DNA of 64,000 nucleotides from JAACFF01 sp963807975 (GCA_963807975.1 CAWEDV010000001.1:1674001-1738000); one strand, 5' to 3'; positions 8,612-17,974 are shown, counted from the first letter of the stretch. Notes: a model not told the origin generated them from the letters alone. Made by a program: numbers and translations.

Positions 8612-9997
8612 TTATGAACCTTCGGCGATAATATCACGCACCTGCTGTGCAGCATCCTCAAGAGCTTCCTCTGGGGTCAATTCCTGGTTAACGATCAAGG
8701 TAATACCATTGTTCCACGCCTCCCATACTGCAGCCATTTCCGGAATGGCGGGCATGGGCTGAGCGACAAGTGTCGCCTGGGCGAAATCGTAAACAACGGT
8801 TCCTTCTTCAATTGCGTCAAAGACCGGCGTGAATGCCGAGGGGCGATTGCCGGCTTCAGCGAGGGCACGCATCGTATCTTCGGTGGCCACAAACTCGGTC
8901 AAGAAGGTTTCGGCAAGCAGTTTGTTTTCACTCAGGGCATTAACCATGAAGCCTTGTACGCCTAAGAACGGGCCGCCAGCATCCGGGAAAGCACCACACT
9001 GGTAGGCGATGCCGGAAGCATCCAGACGTTCAATGGCCCAAGGGCCAGCCATGAGGAAGGGCACATCGCCAGTTTCAAACAAGACATGGGCTGTGTCCCA
9101 ATCAGTTGACTGCGGCATCAGTCCATCTTTCACCATGCCATCAATCCAGTTACCGGAGGCAATGAACCCTTCGCTGTCGAGTCCGACGTCGGAAGCATCG
9201 TAGTTGCCATTTTCGTCCAAGCCAAAGATATAACCACCAAAGGCGGTGTTGTTGGGAAAGGCGTCATAGGTTGTTCCAGACAAAGCAAAACCATTTTTCG
9301 CCGAACCATCGGCAACCAGCGCCGCGCCAAGCTCTTTGACCTCATCCCAGGTCGCTGGTGCATCAGGAACAAGATCCGTATTGCGACAGAAAGCCAGCGA
9401 TTCGGTTGCATAGGGCATACCGTACAGGTTGTTGTCAGTATAGGTGAAGCCGGCAATGGCGTTGGCCTGGAATTGATCAGTCTTTTCACCCAGGTCGATG
9501 GGGGCCAAGAGACCACTCTCAATCAGGCCACCAATCCAATCATGGGCGCCAATCAGGATATCGGGACCTTCACCGGCGGGAGCAGCAATACCAAACTGCT
9601 CACGCATGTCGGCAACCTGCTCGACAACCAGTTCCACGCCGGTTGCAGCCAGGAAATCAGGGGCCAGTTCACTTAAGACCGGCGCACGAGTATCATCTGC
9701 CCAAACGCGCAAACTCGCAGAAGCCTCGACTGGTTCCTCTGCAGCAGCCTCTTCCTCAGCTGCTTCTTCTTCCATTGGCTCTTCTGTAGGTTCCTCCATT
9801 GGTTCCTCGGCTGGTTCCTCAGTAGGTTCCTCAACGGGAGCTTCTTCTTCGGCAGGTGCTGCTTCTTCAGCAGGTGCTGCTTCTTCGGCAGGTGCTTCCG
9901 GTTCCGGGGCCGCTTCTTCCCCACCACCACAGGCGGCAAGGACGAGAACGCCCATTAACAACACAATAATAAGTGTATATAGTTTCTTGTTTTTCAT
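8612..9997 (-). CDS. malE: Maltose/maltodextrin ABC transporter substrate-binding lipoprotein MalE
   Basis: This is an extracellular solute-binding protein of family 1. From the ATG at 9997 it has a lipoprotein signal (MKNKKLYT...LVLAACGGG). The upstream ATG at 10015 would add six residues before the signal, and a GAGGAG box lies directly before 9997. Residues about 30-95 are an unusual acidic Pro/Ala/Glu linker that lifts the binding domain from the membrane. The rest resembles MalE (ATGVELVVEQV near the start, GPDILIGAHDWIGG, and the EEALEDAAQQVRDII end). It is the first gene after a good promoter and is followed by a terminator before malF. Confidence 0.92.
   Translation of the reverse strand: MKNKKLYTLIIVLLMGVLVLAACGGGEEAAPEPEAPAEEAAPAEEAAPAEEEAPVEEPTEEPAEEPMEEPTEEPMEEEAAEEEAAAEEPVEASASLRVWADDTRAPVLSELAPDFLAATGVELVVEQVADMREQFGIAAPAGEGPDILIGAHDWIGGLIESGLLAPIDLGEKTDQFQANAIAGFTYTDNNLYGMPYATESLAFCRNTDLVPDAPATWDEVKELGAALVADGSAKNGFALSGTTYDAFPNNTAFGGYIFGLDENGNYDASDVGLDSEGFIASGNWIDGMVKDGLMPQSTDWDTAHVLFETGDVPFLMAGPWAIERLDASGIAYQCGAFPDAGGPFLGVQGFMVNALSENKLLAETFLTEFVATEDTMRALAEAGNRPSAFTPVFDAIEEGTVVYDFAQATLVAQPMPAIPEMAAVWEAWNNGITLIVNQELTPEEALEDAAQQVRDIIAEGS
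9735..9935. repeat. Low-complexity acidic linker coding repeat in malE
   Basis: The DNA encodes imperfect tandem units of the type PAEEAA and EEPTEEP. The repeat produces long spurious open frames on the opposite strand. It is the extended linker behind the lipid anchor of MalE. Confidence 0.75.
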
Positions 9998-10111
9998 CAT
10001 TCTCCTCGCATTCATGCAATTACTAACAATTTCTATTTCAAATTTGCCTTGACTTCGATTTATCTGATTTTGAGCACCACCTCCTAACGTCTACCCTAAA
10101 CGTAGAGTTAT

Positions 10112-10140
10112 ATTGTAAGGGGCGAATAATATAATTGCAA
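10112..10140 (-). promoter_or_regulatory. Candidate sigma70-type promoter of malE
   Basis: On the minus strand there is TTGCAA, a 17-nt spacer, then TACAAT. The predicted transcript would have a leader of about 105 nt before the malE ATG. Optimal spacing and a near-consensus -10 make this the best promoter in the gap. Confidence 0.6.
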
Positions 10141-10215
10141 AATATCGGAGCAAATTCTGTCTTCAGAATAATCAATTAGATCGTGGGGATTTCTTGCGAT
10201 CAGGCTCTGAAGATC

Positions 10216-11847
10216 TTAGTTTGAGCTTGAATTCTTCTTGGATCGCCCGGCAGCGAAGATAATCAGCAGTATGAGTAAAGCACCGACCATTACCAGGCCC
10301 AGATTCAACCAGGTGTCATCTTGCGGGCTTTCTCCATAGCGAATGGTATGCTGCTGGTTGGCTTTCAATCGACCGAGTTCTTGCATCAACCCGTCGGGCC
10401 AGATGACGAAAGCATCGTCAACCTGGGCAGCTCCTAGACCAAAATGGAGGACCAGGCTATTGCCGGCGCCGAGGCTGGAGCCATTTTTGACTTCTTGCAT
10501 TTGGCTGCGGCCGTCGCTGTCTGTCACTACAACCCGTGCGCCGACGGCATCCCGGTTTATTGGCTCGCTGCCAATCAGTTTGAGCGCCAACCAATTGTTA
10601 TTCTCGGCCACGACCGATTCATTGCGGTAGAGTTTATAGCCATTATCGTAGTTACCGATAACGAGATCGACACGGCCGTCTTGGTCATAATCAGCAGAGG
10701 CAACGCCGGTGGTAGGACCTTGATCGGCGGCCCCATAATCCGGTCCCAGATTGGCAAATGCGCCATCACCTTGATTTTCGTAGAGAATGTTGGCGGCCGT
10801 GTCCCCTTCTAGCCCTTCCATCACCGCCAGGTAAAGATCAAGCCAACCGTCGTTGTTATAGTCGAAGAAAAGCGATCCCCAAGCCACAGCAGCATGGTCT
10901 ACACCAGCTGAATCAGCGAGATTGGCGAAGGAGCCATCCCCTTCGTTGCGCAGTAAGGTCATGGGTCCCGCGTTGGAGAAGTAGAAATCAAGATCACCAT
11001 CGGCGTCATAATCGGCCGTGGCCAGACCCATGCCCATGACCGTCGTATCAGCGCGCGCATCTTCGGAGACATTGTTGAAGCAATGACCATCACAGCCTGG
11101 TCCATCATTACGCCACAAGACATTGCCGATATCGTTAATAAACTCATCGTTGACCAGGTAAATATCGAGGTCACCATCGTTATCATAATCGACAAATGTA
11201 GCGACGAATCCAGCACCATTGGTCGCCCCGCCCAGCAGCGGGGACACATCCTCGAATGTGCCATCTCCATTATTGTGGTAGAGCTTGTCAGCGTCTCCCC
11301 ACATGGGACGAGGACAGCGCGGCGTACAGGCCCAGTTGGCAACATAAAGATCGAGGAAACCATCCTGATCATAATCGCCCCATGAGGCACTGCTGCCATT
11401 CTTGTCGCTGCCCACCCCAGCTGTCTCGGTTACGTCTGTAAAACCCTGACCCTGATTATTATGAAACAAGACATTTGGCCCCCAATTCAAGACGTAGAGA
11501 TCGGGCCAGCCATCATTATCGTAGTCAGCAAATATTGCTCCAGCACTTTCATCGTCAAATAGGGCCGCTGATTTTGAAGAAGGCGAAATGGTAAAGGTTC
11601 CGTCTCCATTATTGCGATACAAGATGTTTGGACCAGCGGAATCAGTTACGTAGATATCCAGCCAGCCATCTTGATCGTAATCTCCCCACGCCTGGCCCGT
11701 TGTCTTGCCATCTCCATGACGCGGAGCAACAAAACCAGAAGACTTGGACACATCACGAAACGCGGGCGGGACAACAGGACCATCATCCAACCCGGCAGCA
11801 GGTACGGCGATCAACAACAGCAATATGAGGGGAAAGACCCAGCGCAT
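10216..11847 (-). CDS. CRTAC1-like FG-GAP/VCBS repeat protein with ASPIC/UnbV domain
   Basis: This is an exported protein of 543 residues with an N-terminal signal peptide (MRWVFPLILLLLIAVPAAGL). It carries at least seven FG-GAP blade repeats with calcium-binding motifs of the form DYDQDGWLDIYV, which should form a beta-propeller. Residues about 415-500 match the ASPIC/UnbV domain (GARVVVTDSDG...VIWPDG). A C-terminal helix (WLNLGLVMVGALLILLIIF) followed by RSKK anchors it to the membrane with the propeller outside. Related proteins are common in Chloroflexota and Acidobacteria; their ligand is not known. It is transcribed toward the mal cluster and may be downstream of pheT, whose stop lies 17 nt upstream. 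Confidence 0.88.
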   Translation of the reverse strand: MRWVFPLILLLLIAVPAAGLDDGPVVPPAFRDVSKSSGFVAPRHGDGKTTGQAWGDYDQDGWLDIYVTDSAGPNILYRNNGDGTFTISPSSKSAALFDDESAGAIFADYDNDGWPDLYVLNWGPNVLFHNNQGQGFTDVTETAGVGSDKNGSSASWGDYDQDGFLDLYVANWACTPRCPRPMWGDADKLYHNNGDGTFEDVSPLLGGATNGAGFVATFVDYDNDGDLDIYLVNDEFINDIGNVLWRNDGPGCDGHCFNNVSEDARADTTVMGMGLATADYDADGDLDFYFSNAGPMTLLRNEGDGSFANLADSAGVDHAAVAWGSLFFDYNNDGWLDLYLAVMEGLEGDTAANILYENQGDGAFANLGPDYGAADQGPTTGVASADYDQDGRVDLVIGNYDNGYKLYRNESVVAENNNWLALKLIGSEPINRDAVGARVVVTDSDGRSQMQEVKNGSSLGAGNSLVLHFGLGAAQVDDAFVIWPDGLMQELGRLKANQQHTIRYGESPQDDTWLNLGLVMVGALLILLIIFAAGRSKKNSSSN

Positions 11848-11864
11848 CGATTGGCCTCTCTTAC

Positions 11865-14402
11865 TTATTCTCGCAACCGTGCTCCAATACGCTGCTCCAA
11901 CTGCTTTAGAATACGCTTGCGTTGTTTTAGGACATCTTTATCAGTCAAGGTTTTATTTGGTGACTGGAAGGAGAGATGATAGGCGAGGCTTTTCTTGCCC
12001 TGTGGAAGCTGCGATCCTTCGTAGACATCGAACAATTCAACTTCCTTAAGTAGGAACCCGCCTGCCTGGCGCAAGGCAGCGTCCACCTCGGCAGCGTTAA
12101 TGTGGCCATCTACAACGAGCGCCAAATCTTCGCGAACCGCGGGATAGGGAGATATCGGTTCAAAGCTGTGTCCATATTCGACAAGGGATAAGATCGTTTG
12201 TAGATCCAGATCGGCGACCAACAGCGCTTGATCGCGGTCGATGCGCGCACCGTAGTTTTCAGCAACCAGCGGATGCAGTTCACCCATGAGACCAATTTGT
12301 GTTTCGCCTAGAAGCATGCGTGCTGTGCGTCCCGGTCGAAACGTTGGATGCTCAGCCGCTTCATAACTAATGTCAAGGTGTAAAGCGGCAAAAAGAGTCT
12401 CGACAACTCCTTTCAGATCATAGAAATCCATCTTGCCGGCTGAGGTTTCATCCCCCCAATGCGCATCGTAGCTGGAACCCGTCAGCGCTATGGATAATCG
12501 CGCTTTCTCTTCAGGCAGCACCTCTTCCTCGCGATCCAGATAGACATTGCCTATCTCAAAGAGGGCGATGCGCTGCGCGAAGCGGCTGTTGTTAGCTGCA
12601 ATCTCCAGCACCGAGGAAAGTAGGCTGTGACGCATGACAGTGCGATCAGCAGAAATAGGGTTGGTCAGCGTCACGTAAGGGCGGTCATCCGCCTTGATAT
12701 CGTTGTTCGCCGGAATGAGCCGCTGCTCGCGCTCCTTGGATGTCAGGCGGTAAGTGATCACCTCCTGCAATCCCAACTGCACGAGGATGTCCCTTATAGT
12801 TTCTTCACGTTCCAGCATCGGATTTCCACGCTGTGGAGGCAGGGCATCGGCGATTATAGTCGATGGAATATTGTCATAACCCACTATGCGGCATATCTCT
12901 TCCACCAGATCATGAGCCCCTTCAATATCCAGGCGATGATCAGGAACAGTCACCATCAAGTGGTCTCCGTAGGGTTCAACTTTGAATTCTAAGCGGCGCA
13001 GATAGGCGGCCATTTGTTCGCTGTCGAGGTCGAGCCCGCTAAGCTGTCGCGCATAGTCGGGACTGAGCTCAACCGTGACCTCTTCTGGCAGTTCAGCATA
13101 GGTATCAATGATCCCATTGAGGACAGTACCACCCGCTAGACGGCGTAAGAGTTCTGCCGCCCTTTTTGCTCCAAGCAGGGCCTGGCTGGGATGTACACCG
13201 CGACTAAAACGGAATGCGGCGTCAGTGGCAATGCCCAGCCGGGTTGCCGTACGGCGGATATTGATGAAATTCCAGGCGGCTGCCTCTAGAAGGACATTCC
13301 TGGTCTCTGGCTTGATTTCACTATCAAGTCCACCCATCACACCGCCTAGACTGAGGTTGCCCAGGGGATCGGTCACCAAAATACCGTGTTCAGGCAGTTT
13401 GTGTTCCAGGCCATCCAAGGTGGTAAGCGTTTCACCGGCATGTGGCAAGCGAGTAATGATATGGATAGGACCCTCCGGATCATACTGGGCGGCGCGTTTG
13501 GCCAGGAAATCATAATCAAAGGTGTGGTTAGGCTGCCCCATCTCCAACATTACATAATTACTGATATCGACGACGACATTGATCGGACGCTGTCCAGTTA
13601 GGCGCAGCCTGTACTGCATCCAGTATGGACTTGGCGATTGTTCTACACCTTCAATAACTAGAGCCACAAATCTTGGATTAAGGTGGGGCTCTTCGGTGGT
13701 GATAGTCACGCGATCACCCAAGTCTTCCCCATCCATGACAACTTCATAATCAGGGAGCTGGAGCCCTTGATTGGTCAATGCGGCATATTCACGCGCCACG
13801 CCTACGATAGAGGCACAGCGAGCGATATTGGGGATGATATCAATCTCCAATACGGCATCACCCAAAACATCTTGCAGCGGCGTGCCGGGCTTGTAATCGG
13901 GCGACCAGGCATCCTTGGCCATGATGATGATGCCCTCATGTTCATCGCTAATGCCCAGTTCTTTTTCGGAGCAGAGCATGGCGTCATTGTAAATGCCGCG
14001 TAACGGTCGCCCTTTCAACTTGCTTTTCTTACGGCCCTCTTTGTGCCCATCGTAGAGCATCGCTCCCTCCAGAGCTAGGGGGGAATAGAGGTTTTTCATG
14101 CTGATATTGCCTTTTCCGACATAGGGGAAAAGGTTGGGTGCGCCGGTTACGACAACTTTTTCTTCAGATGCCCCATATTCGACAGAAGCGAGGACTAGAC
14201 GGTCGGCATCCGGGTGCTGCTCTACATATTGGATATGTCCCAAGACGATCTTGTCGCGATCCCATTCCAAGTCAGAACCTGGAAGGCCGAACAAGGTCCG
14301 GTGTTTGACCTCCAAACCGGCGTTGGTCAAGATTCTGTCGACCTCGGCTACGGGAAGGTTGATATCTACATAGTCACTAAGCCAGGAAAGTGGTACTAGC
14401 AT
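11865..14402 (-). CDS. pheT: Phenylalanyl-tRNA synthetase beta subunit
   Basis: This is the beta subunit of the (alpha-beta)2 enzyme that charges tRNA-Phe in the cytoplasm. At 845 residues it has the full bacterial architecture: the N-terminal domain, the EMAP-like tRNA-binding fold (about 42-165), B3/B4 editing domain (about 215-390), B5 (about 410-485), a catalytic-like core, and the C-terminal FDX-ACB anticodon-binding domain (SFEPISPYPAVREDLALV onward). A GGAG box 7 nt before the ATG supports the start. It lies 32 nt behind pheS and is surely co-transcribed with it. Confidence 0.97.
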   Translation of the reverse strand: MLVPLSWLSDYVDINLPVAEVDRILTNAGLEVKHRTLFGLPGSDLEWDRDKIVLGHIQYVEQHPDADRLVLASVEYGASEEKVVVTGAPNLFPYVGKGNISMKNLYSPLALEGAMLYDGHKEGRKKSKLKGRPLRGIYNDAMLCSEKELGISDEHEGIIIMAKDAWSPDYKPGTPLQDVLGDAVLEIDIIPNIARCASIVGVAREYAALTNQGLQLPDYEVVMDGEDLGDRVTITTEEPHLNPRFVALVIEGVEQSPSPYWMQYRLRLTGQRPINVVVDISNYVMLEMGQPNHTFDYDFLAKRAAQYDPEGPIHIITRLPHAGETLTTLDGLEHKLPEHGILVTDPLGNLSLGGVMGGLDSEIKPETRNVLLEAAAWNFINIRRTATRLGIATDAAFRFSRGVHPSQALLGAKRAAELLRRLAGGTVLNGIIDTYAELPEEVTVELSPDYARQLSGLDLDSEQMAAYLRRLEFKVEPYGDHLMVTVPDHRLDIEGAHDLVEEICRIVGYDNIPSTIIADALPPQRGNPMLEREETIRDILVQLGLQEVITYRLTSKEREQRLIPANNDIKADDRPYVTLTNPISADRTVMRHSLLSSVLEIAANNSRFAQRIALFEIGNVYLDREEEVLPEEKARLSIALTGSSYDAHWGDETSAGKMDFYDLKGVVETLFAALHLDISYEAAEHPTFRPGRTARMLLGETQIGLMGELHPLVAENYGARIDRDQALLVADLDLQTILSLVEYGHSFEPISPYPAVREDLALVVDGHINAAEVDAALRQAGGFLLKEVELFDVYEGSQLPQGKKSLAYHLSFQSPNKTLTDKDVLKQRKRILKQLEQRIGARLRE

Positions 14403-14434
14403 GCGTTGTCTCCGTTACTTATCAGATGGTTTGG

Positions 14435-15460
14435 CTAGAACTGCTGCAAGAAGCGCAGATCATTGGCCAAGAACTTGCGAATGTCGTCTATGCCATATTT
14501 CAACATGGCGATTCGTTCTGGCCCTAAGCCGAAGGCAAAGCCGAAATACTCTTTAGGATCATAGCCACCATTGCGCAGAACATTGGGATGAACCATGCCG
14601 CAGCCAAGTATTTCCAGCCAGCCGGTGTATTTACAAACCTGACAGCCTTTGGCATCACAGAGAAAACAGGTAACGTCCATTTCAGCGCTGGGCTCGGTAA
14701 ACGGGAAATAACTGGCGCGGAAGCGTGTCTGCCTCTCTTCGCCAAATAACCGCCGTGCGAATTCGGTCAAGGTCCCTTTAAGGTCAGCAAAAGTAATCGT
14801 ATGGCCCACGGCCAAACCCTCTACTTGAGTAAATTGGATCTCACTGCGAGTGGTGATCTGTTCATTGCGATAGCACATCCCGGGCAATATCACGCGGATC
14901 GGTTTGGGATAGTATTCCCTCATTGCGTGAATCTGTCCTGGGCTGGTATGTGTACGCAGAATGACATCCGCCTTGCTGGTGTAGAAGCTGTCCTGCATTT
15001 CCCGTGCGGGATGGTGGGGTGGGAAGTTAAGCAGCTCGAAGTTAACTTCGTCGGTTTCGACATCTGGACTGCGATAGATCTGAAAACCCATGTCTCCAAA
15101 GATGCGATAGATGTCGCGCAGGGTTTGCGTGATGATGTGTAATCCGCCGCGTGCCCGGGGGCGTCCAGGTAAAGTGACGTCGATGGCATCTGCGCTCATT
15201 TTCACCTCAAGTTCAATCATCTGAACTTCGGCGCTGCGACTATCAAATGCGGCTTGTAGTCCCTGCTTGATCTGGTTGAGCCGCTTGCCAAATAGGGGGC
15301 GTTCGTCGGCAGAAAGCTGGCCAAGTTGCCGGGTGAGCAGGTTGACGCGCCCCTTGCGGCTGAGGTTTTCGCGGTACCATTCCTCAAGTTCAGCGGTATT
15401 CGAAGCCGCTTGCAGACTCGCTAAGGATTCTGCATAAATGAGATCAAGATCTGTATCCAT
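14435..15460 (-). CDS. pheS: Phenylalanyl-tRNA synthetase alpha subunit
   Basis: This is the catalytic alpha subunit, 341 residues. It has an N-terminal coiled coil (about 1-90) and class II synthetase motifs: motif 2 in LPGMCYRNEQITTRSEIQF and motif 3 in GFAFGLGPERIAMLKYGIDD. The four-cysteine stretch CFLCDAKGCQVCKYTGW, seen in many bacterial PheS, is present. AAGGAT before the ATG supports the start. The roughly 500-nt region upstream holds a promoter, a short Phe/Tyr-containing ORF and a terminator, which suggests attenuation control. Confidence 0.97.
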   Translation of the reverse strand: MDTDLDLIYAESLASLQAASNTAELEEWYRENLSRKGRVNLLTRQLGQLSADERPLFGKRLNQIKQGLQAAFDSRSAEVQMIELEVKMSADAIDVTLPGRPRARGGLHIITQTLRDIYRIFGDMGFQIYRSPDVETDEVNFELLNFPPHHPAREMQDSFYTSKADVILRTHTSPGQIHAMREYYPKPIRVILPGMCYRNEQITTRSEIQFTQVEGLAVGHTITFADLKGTLTEFARRLFGEERQTRFRASYFPFTEPSAEMDVTCFLCDAKGCQVCKYTGWLEILGCGMVHPNVLRNGGYDPKEYFGFAFGLGPERIAMLKYGIDDIRKFLANDLRFLQQF

Positions 15461-15571
15461 TTTTATCCTTCCAGTTTATGCGATTGATTCGCAAAGTGAT
15501 TGCCACTGCCGGGAGCGGCATTGGGGGCATCACACCAATTGGGAAGCATATCATACCCACTTCCACGTGCC

Positions 15572-15606
15572 AAAATAAAAAGGACGCGGTTTTTGCGCCG
15601 CGTCCT
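15572..15606 (-). terminator. Intrinsic terminator upstream of pheS (attenuator candidate)
   Basis: On the minus strand AGGACGCGG pairs perfectly with CCGCGTCCT across an 8-nt loop and is followed by TTTTATTTT. It is 112 nt before the pheS start and downstream of a promoter and short ORF, so it is placed to attenuate pheST. It could instead simply end the thiN transcript. Confidence 0.8.
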
Positions 15607-15637
15607 CTGGAATTTGCTGTTTCTACGCTAGCTTACC

Positions 15638-15718
15638 TTAGGCAGAGCTAAACTCCTCCGACGATGCGGCGAGGGCTTGCATAAAGCTATAAAACAGGGG
15701 TTTCACCAGTTTATTCAT
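15638..15718 (-). CDS. Putative pheST leader peptide, 26 codons
   Basis: An ATG at 15718 opens a 26-codon frame on the minus strand. It contains Phe-Tyr-Ser-Phe at codons 9-12 and a third Phe at codon 23, and its stop lies 31 nt before the terminator hairpin. The ATG falls 7 nt after a TAATCT -10 element, so the mRNA would be leaderless or nearly so; there is no ribosome binding site. Codons 17-20 (GCCGCATCGTC) could pair with the 5' arm of the terminator stem (GACGCGGC), an arrangement expected of an antiterminator. Phe codons are not strongly enriched compared with classic pheL/pheM leaders, so translation and function are inferred. Confidence 0.35.
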   Translation of the reverse strand: MNKLVKPLFYSFMQALAASSEEFSSA

Positions 15719-15725
15719 TGCCAGC

Positions 15726-15754
15726 AGATTAGCAAAAGCAGAAAGAATTGTCAA
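15726..15754 (-). promoter_or_regulatory. Candidate pheST promoter
   Basis: A consensus TTGACA -35 is followed by a 17-nt spacer and an extended -10 (TGCTAATCT). The expected start of transcription is at about 15718-15720. Confidence 0.6.
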
Positions 15755-15964
15755 GAATACTTAAGACCGGGGCATACGGACGATATTGATTGACATTGAA
15801 TCTTTTTTCCCAGAAACGATGTCGATTGTTCTGGAAAGTGGCTGGAGCGGGATTCGAGTAGGTAAATTGAGACTCGTACCTTGTTTATGCAGTGATTATA
15901 GAATATTCGTTCTAGCCATGTCAAGATCAAAAAGTTTACTGCTCGAGACTTTGCCAAGTTCTTG

Positions 15965-16612
15965 TTATCTTTTCCAGGTTTGGCGGGTATGCAGGCAGAG
16001 CAGGGTTCCGGAGGATATAGAAAGGTGGGCTACTGGTGCAGAGAGTGTATTGCTGACACCTCGAGCCGGGCCAAAGGAGAGATTTTCTTCAGATAAGGTC
16101 CATTTTAGTCCGCGGGTAGAGCGAATATGGGCATCACCACCGAGAGGAATGAGGGAAACGGTATCGCCAATCTCACCCCGAATTTCGGTATCGGCCGTTA
16201 CCAGCCAGGCGCGCTCGTACGGGGTCAGCAGTTCGACATGGACAGCAGATAAGGATGGATGGACCAGGAGCAGTATATTGGCCAATGTTTGATCCAGGCG
16301 CCCGCCAAAGGCGGCAAAAATAAAGATATCATCCTTATAGTGTTCTGCGGCATAAAGGAGAGCCAACTCCAGGTCAGTCTCGTCTTTTTCTTGCGGCACT
16401 TGCAGAAAAGGCACGTCAGCCGACAGCAACCACTGCCTTACTGGTTGGGGAAGTGAATCCATATCGCCAATGACTAGATCGGGCAAATGGTCCAGGCGCC
16501 ATAGATGTCTCGACCCGCCATCGGCGGCGATAACGGCCGCTGCCTGCGCCAGATGAGGGCGGATCCAGTCAATTTCGTCTAGGTCGCCATTGGCGAAGAG
16601 TAACACGGTCAT
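15965..16612 (-). CDS. Thiamine pyrophosphokinase
   Basis: This enzyme transfers pyrophosphate from ATP to thiamine to make thiamine diphosphate. The 215-residue length and motifs fit the family: AADGGSRHLW, PDLVIGDMDSL, KDETDLELAL and FGGRLDQTLANI, which together form the ATP and Mg2+ site. The C-terminal beta domain that binds thiamine covers about residues 135-215. No TPP riboswitch is evident in the 106-nt gap upstream, which it shares divergently with galK. Confidence 0.9.
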   Translation of the reverse strand: MTVLLFANGDLDEIDWIRPHLAQAAAVIAADGGSRHLWRLDHLPDLVIGDMDSLPQPVRQWLLSADVPFLQVPQEKDETDLELALLYAAEHYKDDIFIFAAFGGRLDQTLANILLLVHPSLSAVHVELLTPYERAWLVTADTEIRGEIGDTVSLIPLGGDAHIRSTRGLKWTLSEENLSFGPARGVSNTLSAPVAHLSISSGTLLCLHTRQTWKR

Positions 16613-16718
16613 ATTCTTTGGGATCTAAAGGCTTGCTTAGCTGTTTTCTGTCTCTCCATTTATGATAAGATAAGCGAACGTTATTGTCGATTTAGCCGCG
16701 GGCAGCGAGTGGAAAACC

Positions 16719-17864
16719 ATGAAGAATATCGAGAACATTGTACAGACTAGTTTTGTTGAGCAGTTTGGTTCCAATCCACAATTGATCGTACGCGCACCAG
16801 GCCGGGTGAACTTGATCGGCGAACATACGGATTACAATGATGGATTTGTGCTGCCGATGGCCATTGACAGGGCTGTCTGGATCGCAGTGCGAAAGCGGGA
16901 TGACAAACGCGTTCTGGTTTACTCGCTGGAACAAGAGGAACCTACCGATTTCTCGCTGGAAGATATTAAACACCGGAAAGGGCATTGGTCGGAGTACGTG
17001 CGCGGGATGGCCTTCATGCTTCAAGAGGCGGGCTACGAGCTTGATGGTTGGGAAGGGGTTCTGAGCAGTGATGTACCAGTCGGCTCCGGTTTGTCCTCTT
17101 CAGCGGCCTTGGAAATGGGCACCGGTTATGCATTCGCCGCTATATCCGGCTTTGTGTTTGATGGCGTGGAAATGGCGAAATTGGGGCAGAAGACTGAAAA
17201 TGAATGGGTGGGCGCCAACACGGGCATCATGGATCAGATGATTTCAGCCAACGGCCGTGAAGGGTACGCCCTACTGATCGACTGCCGCGATCTCTCCATG
17301 GAAAGCTTCCCACTTCCGCAAGGAACGGCGGTGATAATTATGGACACCATGACCCGCCACAGCCACACGGAGTCCGGCTATAACGAGCGGCGGGCAAGCT
17401 GTGAGCAGGCAGCGGCGCACTTTTCTGTTAGCCATCTGCGCGATGTCGACCTCACCCAACTGCGGGACGCCAAGCCTGAACTTAATGACACTACTTACCG
17501 CCGTGCGCGCCATATCATTACTGAAAATCAGCGTGTAGTAGAGGCTGTGCAGGCAATGAAGAAGAGTGATGCCGTGACCTTCGGAAGGCTTATGAACGCC
17601 AGCCACGCCAGTTTACGCGATGATTTTGAGGTAACCAATGATGCTCTGGATATTATGTCCAGCATCGCCCAAGCTCAGACTGGCTGTTATGGAGCACGGA
17701 TGACCGGCGGTGGTTTCGGTGGCTGTGCCGTAGCATTGGTTGATGTCAATCAGGCTGAAGCGATGGCCGCTGCAGTGGCAATGCAATATGAGGTTCAAAC
17801 GGACCTCATCCCCCAGATCTATATTTGCAAAGCGAGCGCCGGAACCGGTCAGCAGGCTGCATAA
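16719..17864 (+). CDS. galK: Galactokinase
   Basis: This is a GHMP-family sugar kinase of 381 residues that phosphorylates galactose at C1 in the Leloir pathway. The galactokinase signature GRVNLIGEHTDYNDG is near residue 28, the ATP-binding motif PVGSGLSSSAALE near 122 and the third motif MTGGGFGGCAV near 328. GEHTDY distinguishes galactokinases from other GHMP kinases. No galT or galE gene is near it in the window, so the rest of the pathway is elsewhere. Confidence 0.95.
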   Translation: MKNIENIVQTSFVEQFGSNPQLIVRAPGRVNLIGEHTDYNDGFVLPMAIDRAVWIAVRKRDDKRVLVYSLEQEEPTDFSLEDIKHRKGHWSEYVRGMAFMLQEAGYELDGWEGVLSSDVPVGSGLSSSAALEMGTGYAFAAISGFVFDGVEMAKLGQKTENEWVGANTGIMDQMISANGREGYALLIDCRDLSMESFPLPQGTAVIIMDTMTRHSHTESGYNERRASCEQAAAHFSVSHLRDVDLTQLRDAKPELNDTTYRRARHIITENQRVVEAVQAMKKSDAVTFGRLMNASHASLRDDFEVTNDALDIMSSIAQAQTGCYGARMTGGGFGGCAVALVDVNQAEAMAAAVAMQYEVQTDLIPQIYICKASAGTGQQAA

Positions 17865-17922
17865 AACGAAAAAAACGATGAACCACATATTCTACATTAT
17901 GTCGAGCCGGTTAGGCGTGAAC

Positions 17923-17974
17923 TTTACGTAAAACTTGACATATTGTTATTATTAGTGTATCGTTACGTCAAGTT
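17923..17974 (+). promoter_or_regulatory. Promoter and candidate operator upstream of HTH-ftsZ
   Basis: TTGACA at 17935 and TATCGT at 17958 are separated by 17 nt. An 8-bp inverted repeat, AACTTGAC (17932-17939) and GTCAAGTT (17967-17974), brackets the promoter, and a 10-bp palindrome TTTACGTAAA lies at 17923-17932. The symmetric sites suggest a repressor or autoregulator, perhaps the HTH protein encoded next. Confidence 0.55.

Noticed and set aside
9498..10052. Long Ser/Ala-rich open frame on the plus strand
   Set aside because: It is the antisense of the acidic repeat linker of malE and has no homology-like features.
15460..15760. T-box riboswitch before pheS
   Set aside because: The T-box core (AGGGTGGNACCGCG) and specifier loop structure are not found; only the terminator resembles one.
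16613..16718. TPP riboswitch between thiamine pyrophosphokinase and galK
   Set aside because: No THI-box consensus could be seen on either strand, and the gap is too short for one plus two promoters.
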